From positions 248,001 to 312,000 of the forward strand of contig NZ_MRUL01000003.1 of NCBI RefSeq assembly GCF_002006995.1: 64,000 bases of DNA, given 5' to 3'. A program made the translations under genes and the position numbers. This stretch comes from Izhakiella australiensis. Lineage in GTDB: Bacteria > Pseudomonadota > Gammaproteobacteria > Enterobacterales > Enterobacteriaceae. The notes under the pieces are model-generated. The model did no database searches and was not told the DNA's origin. It saw only the letters and a program-made list of their open reading frames with translations. Shown here in pieces: positions 36,290-45,810 of the stretch (position 1 is the first letter of the stretch; the number at the start of each line of letters is the position of its first letter).

Positions 36290-36306
36290 CTGACAGGAGA
36301 TTGAGC

Positions 36307-37314
36307 GTGATTGATTTACGAAGCGACACGGTTACCCGCCCTACACCGGCAATGCTCAGCGCCATGATGGCGGCCGATACCGGCGACGATGTCTACGGCG
36401 ATGACCCCACGGTTAACGCGCTGGAAGCGGAGGCCGCCCGTCGCAGTGGTAAACAAGCCGCCCTGTTTTTGCCTACCGGCACTCAGGCTAATCTGGTTGC
36501 CCTGTTGTGCCACTGTAATCGCGGCGAAGAGTATATTGTCGGTCAGCTGGCCCATAACTATAAATATGAGGCCGGCGGCGCGGCGGTGCTTGGCGGCATT
36601 CAACCGCAGCCAATCCTCAATGCGCCGGATGGTACTCTGCCGCTGGACAGCGTGGCGCAGTTTATCAAGCCCGATGATATTCATTTCGCCATCACCCGGC
36701 TGCTAAGTCTGGAAAATACCTATAACGGTAAGGTGCTGCCGCTAAATTATCTTGAACAAGCCTGGGATTTCACCCGTCAGCACGGCCTGGCGCTGCATAT
36801 TGACGGCGCGCGCATTTTTAATGCGACGGTCGCATTGGGGGTGCCCCTTGAGGCGCTGGCCCGCTATTGCGACAGCCTGAGCATCTGTCTGTCTAAAGGG
36901 CTGGGCGCACCGGTCGGATCGCTGCTGTGCGGCAGCCAGACGTTTATTCAACGCGCCCGGCGCTGGCGCAAAATGACGGGCGGCGGGATGCGTCAGGCCG
37001 GAATTCTGGCCGCAGCCGGCCTGTATGCCTTAGAGCATAACGTTACCCGTCTGCAGCAGGATCATGATAACGCAGCCTGGCTGGCGGAAAAGCTGAGAGA
37101 AGTGGGCGTTGACGTTTCACGCCAGGATACCAATATGGTGTTTCTTAAACTGCCGCAGACGCAGGTAGAACCGTTAAAAGCGTGGCTTAAACAGCGCGAT
37201 ATACTGGTTTCCACCGGGGCGGTTACCCGGCTGGTCACCCATCTTGATGCCGACCGCGCCGCGCTGGAAAACGTGCTCGCCGCCTGGCGTGAGTTCCTCG
37301 ACGTTCATGGCTGA
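36307..37314 (+). CDS. ltaE: Low-specificity L-threonine aldolase
   Basis: LtaE is a PLP enzyme cleaving threonine and allo-threonine to glycine and acetaldehyde. The start chosen is GTG at 36307 (then IDLRSDTVTRPT), because AGGAG is 7 bases upstream and the family begins M-IDLRSDTVT; a TTG 6 bases earlier is too close to the SD. It has 335 residues, with the PLP lysine in CLSKGLGAPVGS (near 196). It follows poxB, as in E. coli, and converges on amiD 5 bases away. Confidence 0.95.
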   Translation: MIDLRSDTVTRPTPAMLSAMMAADTGDDVYGDDPTVNALEAEAARRSGKQAALFLPTGTQANLVALLCHCNRGEEYIVGQLAHNYKYEAGGAAVLGGIQPQPILNAPDGTLPLDSVAQFIKPDDIHFAITRLLSLENTYNGKVLPLNYLEQAWDFTRQHGLALHIDGARIFNATVALGVPLEALARYCDSLSICLSKGLGAPVGSLLCGSQTFIQRARRWRKMTGGGMRQAGILAAAGLYALEHNVTRLQQDHDNAAWLAEKLREVGVDVSRQDTNMVFLKLPQTQVEPLKAWLKQRDILVSTGAVTRLVTHLDADRAALENVLAAWREFLDVHG

Positions 37315-37319
37315 AGCCG

Positions 37320-38141
37320 CTAGCGCGAGCCGTACTTTTCCAGCAACGCATCGGCAATAGCCAGCGTCTGCACATCCGCCAGCCCGCGGTGGTCCTGCGG
37401 CCGGAAATGCATCTGGAACGCCGCAATGACTTTTTGTTGCTGCCCGGCGGTCATATCAGCGCTGACTTCATAACCGTAGCTGGCCAGCCGTGAGAGCAAT
37501 ACGCCAGCGGCAACCGGCGCCGTCGCGGACTGCCCGTGTAAATAAAAGCGCACCCGCGCCGGGTCCGGCCATGCGCCCAGCCCCTGGCGCGCCAGCTGCT
37601 GCCAGGGAAACAGCGGGCCGGGATCCTGCTTACGCTGCGGCGCCACGTCGCTGTGGCCGATGATATCCTGCGGGCGTAAATGATAGCGCCTGACCAGGTC
37701 TTTTAGCAGCGGCGTTAACGCGGCAATCTGCTGCGCGCTAAACGGTGACCAGACGCGCTGACCATTAACCCACCGATAGCCGGTATTGACCAGCTCAATG
37801 CCAACCGAGGTATCATTTAAGCGGGTCGCGCCGCGCCAGTAACTGCTGCCGGCATGCCAGGCCAGCTGCTGTTCGGGCACCAGCTGCCAGATAAGCGGCT
37901 TGCCTGCCTTTAACGGCGGGTGGCGCGCTATCAGGTAATGGGCGCTGACGTCATCACCGGTCAGCGCGCTCATCGACTCGGGAAAGTCCCCCGCCGTATA
38001 ATGAATAACCACCAGCTTTACGCGCGGTTCTGCGCCTTTCGCCGGATGGCGCAGATCGGCGACATAGCCATCGCGCTGCTGTAATCCCTGCGTAGCACAG
38101 CCCGCCAGCAGCAGGATGAGCAGCAGCCATACAATGCGCAT
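37320..38141 (-). CDS. amiD: N-acetylmuramoyl-L-alanine amidase AmiD (lipoprotein)
   Basis: AmiD is an outer-membrane-anchored zinc amidase that cleaves the MurNAc-L-Ala bond, including in anhydro-muropeptides. The 273-residue precursor (E. coli 276) has a lipobox LLAGC (about 12-16), the zinc histidine in VIHYTAGD (near 47), the segment RLNDTSVGIELVN and the second zinc region IGHSDVAPQRKQDPG. A C-terminal PGRP/peptidoglycan-binding-like domain ends in ALLEKYGSR. Its ATG overlaps the ybjQ stop by one base. Confidence 0.95.
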   Translation of the reverse strand: MRIVWLLLILLLAGCATQGLQQRDGYVADLRHPAKGAEPRVKLVVIHYTAGDFPESMSALTGDDVSAHYLIARHPPLKAGKPLIWQLVPEQQLAWHAGSSYWRGATRLNDTSVGIELVNTGYRWVNGQRVWSPFSAQQIAALTPLLKDLVRRYHLRPQDIIGHSDVAPQRKQDPGPLFPWQQLARQGLGAWPDPARVRFYLHGQSATAPVAAGVLLSRLASYGYEVSADMTAGQQQKVIAAFQMHFRPQDHRGLADVQTLAIADALLEKYGSR

Positions 38142-38464
38142 CAGATACCTGCTTTTACCGCAGTGCCGCTAACGCTGACCATCAGCATGCTGCCGTCCTT
38201 GCCGATAGTTTCATAGTCGATATCAATCCCCACTACCGCGTTAGCGCCCAGCGCTTCCGCCTGCTCCTGCAAGGTAGCAAACGCCTGTTCGCGCGCTTTA
38301 CGCAATACTTTTTCATAAGCAGAGGAGCGCCCGCCGACGATATCGCGAATACCGGCAAAAAAGTCACGAAAGATATTGGCGCCGAGGATGACTTCACCCG
38401 TCACCACGCCGCAGTATTCGCTAATTGCCTGTCCTTCCAGGGTGGGTGTTGTTGAGAATTTCAT
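38141..38464 (-). CDS. ybjQ: YbjQ family heavy-metal-binding-like protein
   Basis: This is a 107-residue UPF0145/DUF74 protein, equal in length to E. coli YbjQ. Conserved are [18 protein letters not shown] (about 18-35) and [12 protein letters not shown]. Members form pentamers; the function is not known. It is translationally coupled with amiD through a TGATG overlap. Confidence 0.93.
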   Translation of the reverse strand: MKFSTTPTLEGQAISEYCGVVTGEVILGANIFRDFFAGIRDIVGGRSSAYEKVLRKAREQAFATLQEQAEALGANAVVGIDIDYETIGKDGSMLMVSVSGTAVKAGI

Positions 38465-38571
38465 CCGTATTCCTCAGTTTGTCACGTCATTCAAAGGTAG
38501 CCCATGTGGCTAAACATAGCGGCTATACTTTATGCTAAAAAATGACCTCCAGAAACAATAAGGAAATCAAG

Positions 38572-39111
38572 ATGAAAAACCAAGCGCTTGCTGTTCTCGT
38601 TCCCCTGACTTTACTCCTGAGCGCCTGTACCACGGTTAAACCAGTTTATAAAGACAGCGGAACCCGCATTGGCCCGTGCGCCAGCGGAGGCCCTGACAGC
38701 GTGGCGCAAGATTTTTACGATCTACGCATGAAAAATCCCAGCCACGGCATCCCGGATAGCGCGACCCTCAGCAAATACCGTCCTTATTTGAGCGACAATC
38801 TGTACCAGTCGCTGCTGAAAGCCAGCCAGGATCCGCAGCTGCGCAATAAGCTACAGGGCGATATATTCTCCAGCGTCGCCGCAGGCCCGGATTCTGCCGA
38901 CGTCATGGATGCCTCCTCCATTCCAAATACCGATGCGCGCAACATTCCACTGCGGGTTAGCATGAGCCGCGACGGTAACCGGCAGCTTGAATGGAAAGAC
39001 GAAGTGCTCATGGTACGTGAAGGCACCTGCTGGGCACTGGATGACGTTCGTTACCTGGCGAAAACGCCTCACATTGCCAACGCCAGCCTTTCTAACGCCT
39101 TAGAAAAATAA
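38572..39111 (+). CDS. ybjP: Putative lipoprotein YbjP
   Basis: This is a 179-residue lipoprotein precursor. The ATG at 38572 (MKNQALAVLVPLTLLLSAC) is preferred because it starts a proper signal peptide with lipobox LLSAC and has AAGGAAAT upstream; the frame opens 30 bases earlier. The mature part matches E. coli YbjP (SGTRIGPC, GGPDSVAQDFYD, DARNIPLRV, WKDEVLMVREG). A DUF3828-like NTF2-type fold is likely. The function is unknown. It precedes art, as in E. coli. Confidence 0.92.
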   Translation: MKNQALAVLVPLTLLLSACTTVKPVYKDSGTRIGPCASGGPDSVAQDFYDLRMKNPSHGIPDSATLSKYRPYLSDNLYQSLLKASQDPQLRNKLQGDIFSSVAAGPDSADVMDASSIPNTDARNIPLRVSMSRDGNRQLEWKDEVLMVREGTCWALDDVRYLAKTPHIANASLSNALEK

Positions 39112-39118
39112 TGCTGTC

Positions 39119-39137
39119 CGCGCCCGGCCAGGGCGCG
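39119..39137 (+). terminator. Terminator-like hairpin after ybjP
   Basis: CGCGCCC (39119-39125) and GGGCGCG (39131-39137) form a 7-bp GC stem with a 5-base loop, followed by TCACTTTCT, an interrupted T-tract. Confidence 0.45.
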
Positions 39138-39212
39138 TCACTTTCTGGCGGCGATTTTTAGCGCCTTTTACATATTGGCGCTATCTTGTGCTACGCTTTA
39201 AGCTTCAGCTAA

Positions 39213-39230
39213 TCAGAAATAAATTTCAAC
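39213..39230 (+). promoter_or_regulatory. ArgR-box-like site upstream of artP
   Basis: TCAGAAATAAATTTCAAC matches most fixed positions of the 18-base ARG box, and TGATTGCATAACTATGC follows about 4 bases later as a weaker second box. E. coli artPIQM and artJ are repressed by ArgR, which binds paired boxes. This is a by-eye match only. Confidence 0.35.
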
Positions 39231-39300
39231 GCATCCTGATTGCATAACTATGCTGTCAGCGTTAAGATCCACGCTATCTATCGCTATTCATTTTTTTCGC

Positions 39301-40029
39301 ATGAGTATTCAACTTAACGCCATTAATTGCTTCTATGGCTCCCATCAGGCTTTGTTCGATATCGACCTCAGCTGCCCCCAGGGTGAAACCCTGGTCATGC
39401 TTGGCCCAAGCGGCGCCGGCAAAAGTTCGCTATTGCGGGTGCTTAATCTGCTGGAAGTGCCGCGTACCGGTACCTTAAGCATTGCAGGCTCTGAGTTTGA
39501 CTTTGCAGGCAAAACCAACGATGGCGCCATTCGCACACTGCGCCAGCATGTCGGGATGGTGTTTCAACAGTACAACCTCTGGCCGCATCTGACGGTGATG
39601 CATAATCTGATCGAAGCGCCCTGTCGGGTTCTCGGGCTCAGTAAAGATCAGGCGCATCAGCGCGCGGCGAAGCTGCTGTCTCGCCTGCGCCTTGAAGCCT
39701 TTGCCGATCGTTACCCACTGCATCTTTCCGGCGGACAGCAGCAGCGCGTTGCCATTGCCCGCGCGCTGATGATGGAGCCACAGGTTCTGCTGTTTGACGA
39801 GCCGACCGCCGCCCTTGATCCGGAGATAACCGCCCAGGTGGTGGCGATTATTCAGGAACTCTCGCAAACCAAAATTACCCAGGTGATCGTCACTCATGAA
39901 GTGGAGGTCGCGAAAAAAACCGCCACCCGAGTGGTTTATATGGAAAACGGTCGCATCGTAGAACAGGGCGATGCCAGCCGCTTTACGCAGCCGCAAACAG
40001 ATGCGTTTGCCAGCTATCTTTCGCATTAA
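39301..40029 (+). CDS. artP: Arginine ABC transporter ATP-binding protein ArtP
   Basis: ArtP powers arginine import. The start is the ATG at 39301 ([20 protein letters not shown]), giving 242 residues, as in E. coli; the open frame upstream has no similarity. Walker A is GPSGAGKSS (about 35-43), signature [16 protein letters not shown] (about 139-154), Walker [15 protein letters not shown] and the H-loop IVTHEVEVA. It is the first gene of artPIQM. Confidence 0.97.
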   Translation: MSIQLNAINCFYGSHQALFDIDLSCPQGETLVMLGPSGAGKSSLLRVLNLLEVPRTGTLSIAGSEFDFAGKTNDGAIRTLRQHVGMVFQQYNLWPHLTVMHNLIEAPCRVLGLSKDQAHQRAAKLLSRLRLEAFADRYPLHLSGGQQQRVAIARALMMEPQVLLFDEPTAALDPEITAQVVAIIQELSQTKITQVIVTHEVEVAKKTATRVVYMENGRIVEQGDASRFTQPQTDAFASYLSH

Positions 40030-40045
40030 TGCAGGACAGATACTA

Positions 40046-40777
40046 ATGAAAAAAATTATAGTTGCCGCCGTACTGGCCGGTTTAAGCCTCAGCGCCAGCG
40101 CTGCCCAGACCATTCGCTTTGCTACCGAAGCATCCTATCCTCCCTTTGAATTCGTTGACTCTGAAAACAAAATTCGTGGTTTCGATGTCGACCTGGCGAT
40201 GGCAATGTGTAAGGAAATAGATGCGACCTGTACCTTCACTAACCAGGCGTTTGACAGCCTGATCCCCAGCCTTAAATTTCGCCGCTTCGACGCGGTAATG
40301 GCCGGTATGGACATCACTCCCGATCGTGAGAAACAGGTCCTGTTCACCAAGCCTTATTACGATAACTCAGCGCTGTTTATCGCGCAGAAGGGCAAAGTTG
40401 CCAGCGTAGCCGCGCTGAAAGGGCTGCGCGTTGGCGTGCAGAATGGTACCACCCACCAGAAATATCTCACTGATAAGCATCCGGAAATCAAAACCGTTCC
40501 CTATGACAGCTATCAGAATGCGATTCTCGATCTGAAAAACGGCCGTATCAACGCGGTATTTGGCGACACGGCGGTGGTTAACGAGTGGCTGAAGCAGAAC
40601 CCGACGCTGGCGCCGCTGGGTGAGAAAGTCACCGACAAAGATTACTTTGGCACCGGCCTGGGCATTGCGGTACGCCAGGGGAATACCGACCTGCAAAGTA
40701 AGTTTGATACCGCGCTGGAAAAAATTAAAGCGAACGGTACCTACAAGACCATCTACAACAAATGGTTTCAGCAATAA
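40046..40777 (+). CDS. artI: Periplasmic arginine-binding protein ArtI
   Basis: ArtI delivers basic amino acid to ArtQM. The ATG at 40046 starts a clean signal peptide (MKKIIVAAVLAGLSLSASAA), giving 243 residues, as in E. coli. The SBP family 3 features ATEASYPPFEFVDSENKIRG and GFDVDLAMAMCKEI, and the ligand-site GTTHQKYL are present. It sits between artP and artQ. Confidence 0.95.
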   Translation: MKKIIVAAVLAGLSLSASAAQTIRFATEASYPPFEFVDSENKIRGFDVDLAMAMCKEIDATCTFTNQAFDSLIPSLKFRRFDAVMAGMDITPDREKQVLFTKPYYDNSALFIAQKGKVASVAALKGLRVGVQNGTTHQKYLTDKHPEIKTVPYDSYQNAILDLKNGRINAVFGDTAVVNEWLKQNPTLAPLGEKVTDKDYFGTGLGIAVRQGNTDLQSKFDTALEKIKANGTYKTIYNKWFQQ

Positions 40778-40781
40778 CTGA

Positions 40782-41504
40782 ATGAATGATTTCATACCTC
40801 TTGCCAGCGCCGCCGGGACAACCGTCGGCCTGGCTGTTTGCGCCCTGCTGATTGGGCTGGTGCTGGCAATGCTGTTCGCCGGCTGTGAATCGTCCCCCGT
40901 TAAGCCTCTTGCCTGGCTGGCGACCGGCCTCGTTACGCTTATTCGTGGACTGCCGGAAATACTGGTGGTTTTATCAATTTACTTCGGCGCCTCACAGTTA
41001 CTGATCTCGCTGTCTGACGGCTTCAGCCTTAATCTCGGCCTGTTTACTCTGCCGATAAAGGTCAATATTGAAAACTTTAACGTCAGCCCCTTTCTCTGCG
41101 GCGTGATTGCCCTGTCATTACTTTACTCAGCCTATGCATCACAAACGCTGCGCGGCGCGCTTAAAGCCGTCCCCCACGGCCAGTGGGAATCAGGCATGGC
41201 GTTAGGTATGAGCAAAAGCGCCATTTTCTTCCGGCTGATTATGCCGCAAATGTGGCGCCATGCGCTGCCGGGACTGGGCAACCAGTGGCTGGTGTTGCTG
41301 AAAGATACCGCGCTGGTATCGCTGATCAGCGTCAACGATATTATGCTGCAAACTAAAAGCATTATTACTTACACCCAGCAGCCTTTTAACGGCTACCTGG
41401 TGGCGGCGGCGATCTACCTGATTATCACCCTACTCAGCCAGCAGGTTTTGAAATATATCGATGCCCGGGCAACGCGTTTTGAACGGGGGAGCCACGGATG
41501 TTGA
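40782..41504 (+). CDS. artQ: Arginine ABC transporter permease ArtQ
   Basis: This is a 240-residue inner-membrane permease (E. coli 238) with about five helices. The EAA-type loop for the ATPase is [20 protein letters not shown] (about 146-165). It starts 4 bases after artI and overlaps artM by 7 bases, so translation is coupled. Confidence 0.96.
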   Translation: MNDFIPLASAAGTTVGLAVCALLIGLVLAMLFAGCESSPVKPLAWLATGLVTLIRGLPEILVVLSIYFGASQLLISLSDGFSLNLGLFTLPIKVNIENFNVSPFLCGVIALSLLYSAYASQTLRGALKAVPHGQWESGMALGMSKSAIFFRLIMPQMWRHALPGLGNQWLVLLKDTALVSLISVNDIMLQTKSIITYTQQPFNGYLVAAAIYLIITLLSQQVLKYIDARATRFERGSHGC

Positions 41505-42166
41505 GCTATTTTCCTGAGCTGCTGAAGGGCTTACATACCAGCCTGATGCTGACCGCCGTCTCATTGGTTCTGGCGCTGCTACTGGCGCTGCTGTTTACCG
41601 TTATCCTGACGCTGAAAGCGCCGGGACTGAGCCATGCGGTACGGGCTTATATTACGCTGTTCACCGGCACCCCCCTGCTGGTGCAGATTTTCCTTATTTA
41701 TTACGGTCCGGGCCAGTTCCCCTCTATCCAGCATATTCCCTGGCTGTGGAACCTGTTATCACAGCCCTGGCTGTGCGCGATGCTGGCCCTGTCGCTAAAC
41801 AGCGCCGCCTATACTACGCAGCTTTTTTATGGCGCCATCCGCGCGATCCCCTCAGGGCAATGGCATTCCTGCGCCGCGCTCGGCATGAGCCGTAAAGAGA
41901 CCTTACATATTCTGCTGCCTTATGCCTTCAAACGGGCGCTGTCATCTTATTCCAACGAAGTGGTGCTGGTGTTCAAAAGCACCTCGCTGGCCTACACCAT
42001 CACCCTGATGGACGTTATGGGCTACGGGCAGATGATGTTTGGCCGCACCTATGATGTGACGGTATTTGCCGCCGCCGGCGTGATTTACCTGTGCGTCAAC
42101 GGCCTGCTGACGCTGTTAATGCGGCTGATCGAGCGGCGCGCGCTGGCATTTGAACAGCGAAACTAA
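41498..42166 (+). CDS. artM: Arginine ABC transporter permease ArtM
   Basis: This is the 222-residue partner permease of ArtQ (E. coli 222), about five helices, with the cytoplasmic EAA-like loop [20 protein letters not shown]. It is the last gene of the artPIQM unit; a large stem-loop follows before artJ. Confidence 0.96.
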   Translation: MLSYFPELLKGLHTSLMLTAVSLVLALLLALLFTVILTLKAPGLSHAVRAYITLFTGTPLLVQIFLIYYGPGQFPSIQHIPWLWNLLSQPWLCAMLALSLNSAAYTTQLFYGAIRAIPSGQWHSCAALGMSRKETLHILLPYAFKRALSSYSNEVVLVFKSTSLAYTITLMDVMGYGQMMFGRTYDVTVFAAAGVIYLCVNGLLTLLMRLIERRALAFEQRN

Positions 42167-42171
42167 GCCAC

Positions 42172-42206
42172 ACCGGCGCGGCAACGTTAACGGTTGCTAC
42201 GCCGGT
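42172..42206 (+). other. Long stem-loop between artM and artJ
   Basis: ACCGGCG (42172-42178) and CGCCGGT (42200-42206) enclose an inner stem GCAAC (42181-42185) / GTTGC (42193-42197). Only TTTAC follows, so it is an imperfect terminator or an mRNA 3'-end stabiliser. It separates artPIQM from the independently transcribed artJ. Confidence 0.5.
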
Positions 42207-42355
42207 TTACGCAGCATGACAGCGTAGCCTCAATTCTGCTTGTTAAGGAATTAGCTTTAATCACATATTTAAACTTGCCCATCTTGCGCAAGTTCCGCCG
42301 CAATGGCATGTTGATATTATTCTAATAACAGTTGCATGACATTTTGGTTATTCTG

Positions 42356-43084
42356 ATGAAAACCTGCCTCTTCGCTTTGCTGCTCATGCTGGTGACGCTG
42401 CCGTCTTCGGCCAATCAACGGATCCGCTTTGCCTCTTCGGCAACCTACCCGCCTTTTGAATATCTCAATGCGGATAACCAAATCATCGGGTTTGATATCG
42501 ATCTGGCAAAGGCGCTATGCCAGCAGATGAAGGCGCACTGCACTTTTGTCAACAATCCCTTCAATACCCTGCTTGAAGGGCTGAAATATCATCGTTACGA
42601 TGCCGTGATCTCCGGACTGGATATTACCGAAGAGCGCAGCAAAACCGTTTCATTTACCTCGCCCTACTATGAAAACGCCGCGGTGGTGCTGGCCTCGCAG
42701 GGACGTTTCAGCTCATTGCAGCAAATGAAAGGTAAACGCCTTGGGGTAGAAACGGGAACGACCCATCAGACCTATTTCCAGCAGCATTATCCCGATATCA
42801 TCGCCGTCCCCTATGATAGCTATATTAACGCGATGCTGGATCTGCAAAATCAGCGTCTGGACGGGGTGGTTGGCGATGTCGCCGCGGCCAGCCAGTGGCG
42901 TAAAGCGCACCCGGACCTGGCGGTGGTAGGCCAGCAGCTAACCGACGATAAGTATTTTTCCGGCATGGCCATTGCGGTAAGGCAGGATAACAACGCGCTG
43001 CGCGAACGTTTCAACACCGCGCTGGCGGCGCTGGAAGAAAACGGCACCCTTGAAGCGCTGCGTAAACAGTGGTTCCCGGATTAG
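42356..43084 (+). CDS. artJ: Arginine-binding periplasmic protein, ArtJ-like
   Basis: This is a second SBP family 3 protein in the art locus, in the position of E. coli ArtJ. From the ATG at 42356 it has 242 residues with signal peptide [21 protein letters not shown]. Binding-site features [20 protein letters not shown] and [14 protein letters not shown] are kept. It is clearly less like E. coli ArtJ than ArtI is like its counterpart. No good SD is seen before the ATG; a TTG 24 bases upstream is an alternative. The stop overlaps that of convergent rlmC. Confidence 0.88.
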   Translation: MKTCLFALLLMLVTLPSSANQRIRFASSATYPPFEYLNADNQIIGFDIDLAKALCQQMKAHCTFVNNPFNTLLEGLKYHRYDAVISGLDITEERSKTVSFTSPYYENAAVVLASQGRFSSLQQMKGKRLGVETGTTHQTYFQQHYPDIIAVPYDSYINAMLDLQNQRLDGVVGDVAAASQWRKAHPDLAVVGQQLTDDKYFSGMAIAVRQDNNALRERFNTALAALEENGTLEALRKQWFPD

Positions 43085-44217
43085 TTATCGTTACTGTGCG
43101 TTAGCAGCACCAGCACTTCAAAATGGCTGCTGTGCGGGAACATATCAAATAACTGCGCACGGCTGATTTTATAGCGCGCCAGGCGCGCCAAATCTTGTGC
43201 CAGGCTTTCAGCCTGACAGCTTGAATAGAGGATCCAGCGCGGCGCATTATCTTCCAGCCACCGGCACAGCTCTGCACCTATTCCCCGACGCGGCGGATTG
43301 ACCAGCACCAGATCCGGCGCCTGTAATTTTTCACCGGCAAAAGCCGCCGAGTCCAGCGCGGCAAAGCTCACCTTATCCAGTCCGAGCTCCTGCGCTGAAC
43401 GGCGCGCGCAGATAATCGCCTCGCGGCTTATTTCAATGCCAGTCAGCGACATATCGGGGGTTGCGCAGTGCAGGCCGAAACCGCCCACGCCGCAGAACAG
43501 ATCCCACATTGCATTGACCGGCAGATCGGCTATCCAGTCACGCGCGCTGGCATACAGATCGGCGGCAACCGCCGGGTTGGTTTGAAAAAAGCTGCCGGGC
43601 CTGATCCATAAAGGCACCTCATTGAGCCGTTCAGCCAGCGCCTGCTCATCGCTGAGAAAGATCTCCTCTTCCCCTTCAAGGATCGCCATATGCACCGGCT
43701 GGATATTCACGCTGATCACTTTTAGCTGTGGCAGCTGCTGGCGCAGCCAGGGAAGCGCCGCGGTAAGCTGGGCCAGCTTGAGTTTCGAACGCAGCACGAA
43801 ACGCAGCATCATGTCACCGCTATGGCGACTTTCCGTCAGCAAAATATATTTCAGCTCGCCGCGCCGACGAGCAACGTTATACGGCGTCAAGCCGGCACGG
43901 GCGATAAAGGGCTTCAGCCCGGCAAAAACCGGGGCGAAGCTGGCGGGATAAAGCGGGCAGTCGCAGAGATCGACCGCGCTACCGTCACGATGCATGATCC
44001 CCAGTAGCGGCTTTTCAACGCTGCCGCTGACGACCATCTTCGCCTTATTGCGAAACCCTTGCTGATGGGACGCCTGCGGCTGACGCCATTCGGCAACGTC
44101 GAATGGCGCAAGAAGGGTTTCAAGATAAGATTGTTTACGGGCAAGCTGCGCCGGATAAGGCGTCTCCAGCCACTGGCAGGAGCGGCAGCGTCCGGCGTCA
44201 TACAGCGCGCAATACAT
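43081..44217 (-). CDS. rlmC: 23S rRNA (uracil(747)-C(5))-methyltransferase RlmC
   Basis: RlmC methylates U747 of 23S rRNA using SAM and carries a [4Fe-4S] cluster. The product is 378 residues (E. coli 375). N-terminal cysteines C3, C11 and C14 ([14 protein letters not shown]) and the later LCDCP supply the cluster. The SAM site is [11 protein letters not shown] (near 240), PPRRGIG follows, and the catalytic cysteine is in YSSCQAESL near 335. It is convergent with artJ. Confidence 0.95.
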   Translation of the reverse strand: MYCALYDAGRCRSCQWLETPYPAQLARKQSYLETLLAPFDVAEWRQPQASHQQGFRNKAKMVVSGSVEKPLLGIMHRDGSAVDLCDCPLYPASFAPVFAGLKPFIARAGLTPYNVARRRGELKYILLTESRHSGDMMLRFVLRSKLKLAQLTAALPWLRQQLPQLKVISVNIQPVHMAILEGEEEIFLSDEQALAERLNEVPLWIRPGSFFQTNPAVAADLYASARDWIADLPVNAMWDLFCGVGGFGLHCATPDMSLTGIEISREAIICARRSAQELGLDKVSFAALDSAAFAGEKLQAPDLVLVNPPRRGIGAELCRWLEDNAPRWILYSSCQAESLAQDLARLARYKISRAQLFDMFPHSSHFEVLVLLTHSNDN

Positions 44218-44269
44218 GGGAAAACCTGTTGTCGTTCAGCAAGCGGAGGGGGATTGTATCACCACCGAA

Positions 44270-44749
44270 TTAAGCTTGCCGGAAAAATTGTCGGCTGGTG
44301 ACGGGCAAAAACAGCAGCAAAATGATCAGCAGATCGGGAAACTTCTGTGCGATAAGGCGGTGCAGAATCTGACTATTATTTTCGCCACTAATGCTGAATA
44401 TTTCCGGATATACCCAGCCCATCGAGGCGACAAACAAATAGCTCAGCGCGATAATCTGGCTTACAACATATCCCCAACGCGCCCAGTTTTTGCCTTTAAT
44501 AATGCCGAAGGCACAGCGCAATTCAAAAAAGAACAGCAGCTGGCTGGCAATAAATATCAAGGTTGAATCCCAGGCCTGAGCGCTGCGATGGACAAAATTA
44601 ATTAACTCATCCAGACCGAGTTCCGTTCCTAACAGCAGCACATCCAACAGGCGAATAGCAATGATAGCGATACCGGCAATTAACACCGCAACGGGGGCAG
44701 AACCTGCCTGCCTGACCGTCATTTGCGGTCCCCGAAAGATATCTGACAT
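44270..44749 (-). CDS. ybjO: Inner-membrane protein YbjO (DUF2593)
   Basis: This is a 159-residue protein with four hydrophobic helices, matching E. coli YbjO (162) in order: AIIAIRLLDVLLLG, FIHRSAQAW, RCAFGIIKGKNWARWGY and LLLFLPVTSRQFF. The function is unknown. It lies between rlmC and the pot operon on the same strand, as in E. coli. Confidence 0.9.
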   Translation of the reverse strand: MSDIFRGPQMTVRQAGSAPVAVLIAGIAIIAIRLLDVLLLGTELGLDELINFVHRSAQAWDSTLIFIASQLLFFFELRCAFGIIKGKNWARWGYVVSQIIALSYLFVASMGWVYPEIFSISGENNSQILHRLIAQKFPDLLIILLLFLPVTSRQFFRQA

Positions 44750-44929
44750 TGCCCTCTCCTCCGCCTGCTACCGTGTGATGATGAGCAGAAGTTTTTAACG
44801 CGTTAATTAACGGCATTTACTGCGGTTTATTATTAGCGCAATCCGTCAAAAGTTTCCATAATTGGCGCGGTGATAAAGAGTTTATTTTTCTAAAATTAGA
44901 TTTATCCGTGTGAAAATTAACCGGCGGAT

Positions 44930-44960
44930 ATCAGCAGGGCGACATCACCGCCCTGCTGAT
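44930..44960 (-). terminator. Hairpin at the end of the pot operon
   Basis: ATCAGCAGGGC (44930-44940) and GCCCTGCTGAT (44950-44960) form a perfect 11-bp stem immediately after the potI stop. The minus-strand tail is not T-rich, so termination may be weak or factor-assisted. Confidence 0.6.
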
Positions 44961-44964
44961 TGGC

Positions 44965-45810
44965 TTAATGCCCTGCCCGCGCGCGCTGAATATCACGCTG
45001 ACGCTGTTTTTCCTCGTGGGCCATAAAGCGCCAGGCAATAAAACCCACCACCCCGACCACCAGTAAAATCAGCGATGCCAGCGCGTTGATTTCCGGATTA
45101 ATGCCGCGCCGCACCGTCGCGAAAATCGCCATCGGCAGCGTTGTTGAACCGGGGCCGGTAACAAAACTGGCTATCACCAAATCATCAAGTGACAGGGTAA
45201 ACGCCAGTAGCCAGCCGGTGACAATAGCCGGCAGGATCATTGGAACGGTGATCACGAAGAACACTTTGAGCGGCGTGGCGCCAAGGTCCATCGCCGCCTC
45301 TTCGATTGAGCGATCCAGCTCGCGCAAGCGTGAATTAATCACTACCGCCACGTAAGCGGTACAGAAAGTGACGTGCGCCAGCCAGATAGTCACCATACCG
45401 CGATCGCCCGGCCAGCCAAAAGCATTGCCCATTGCAACAAATAGCAGCAGCAATGACAGCCCGGTGATGACATCAGGCATGACCAGTGGTGCAGTGAGCA
45501 TAAAAGCAAAGCCGGTCGACCCTCTGAAACGTCCAAAGCGTACGATGACCACCGCCGCGATGGTGCCCAGCACCACTGCGCTGGTTGCCGATAACGCTGC
45601 GATGGTCAGGCTGAGCGTCACCGCACTTATCATGGCATCATCGTGGAACAACACGTTATACCAGTGCAGCGAGAAGCGCTCCCACGCCGCCAGCTGAGAA
45701 GCGTTAAATGAGTAAACCACCAGCAGCAGCATCGGCGCATAGAGGAAAAAGAAACACACGGCCAGAATCGCCAGCCGGCCTTTGGAACGCACGTAGGGAA
45801 GCTGATTCAT
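44965..45810 (-). CDS. potI: Putrescine ABC transporter permease PotI
   Basis: PotI is one of the two permeases of the putrescine-specific PotFGHI importer. It has 281 residues (same as E. coli), six helices and the EAA loop EEAAMDLGATPLKVFFVITV. The start ATG overlaps the potH stop by 4 bases (ATGA), showing coupled translation. Confidence 0.97.
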   Translation of the reverse strand: MNQLPYVRSKGRLAILAVCFFFLYAPMLLLVVYSFNASQLAAWERFSLHWYNVLFHDDAMISAVTLSLTIAALSATSAVVLGTIAAVVIVRFGRFRGSTGFAFMLTAPLVMPDVITGLSLLLLFVAMGNAFGWPGDRGMVTIWLAHVTFCTAYVAVVINSRLRELDRSIEEAAMDLGATPLKVFFVITVPMILPAIVTGWLLAFTLSLDDLVIASFVTGPGSTTLPMAIFATVRRGINPEINALASLILLVVGVVGFIAWRFMAHEEKQRQRDIQRARAGH

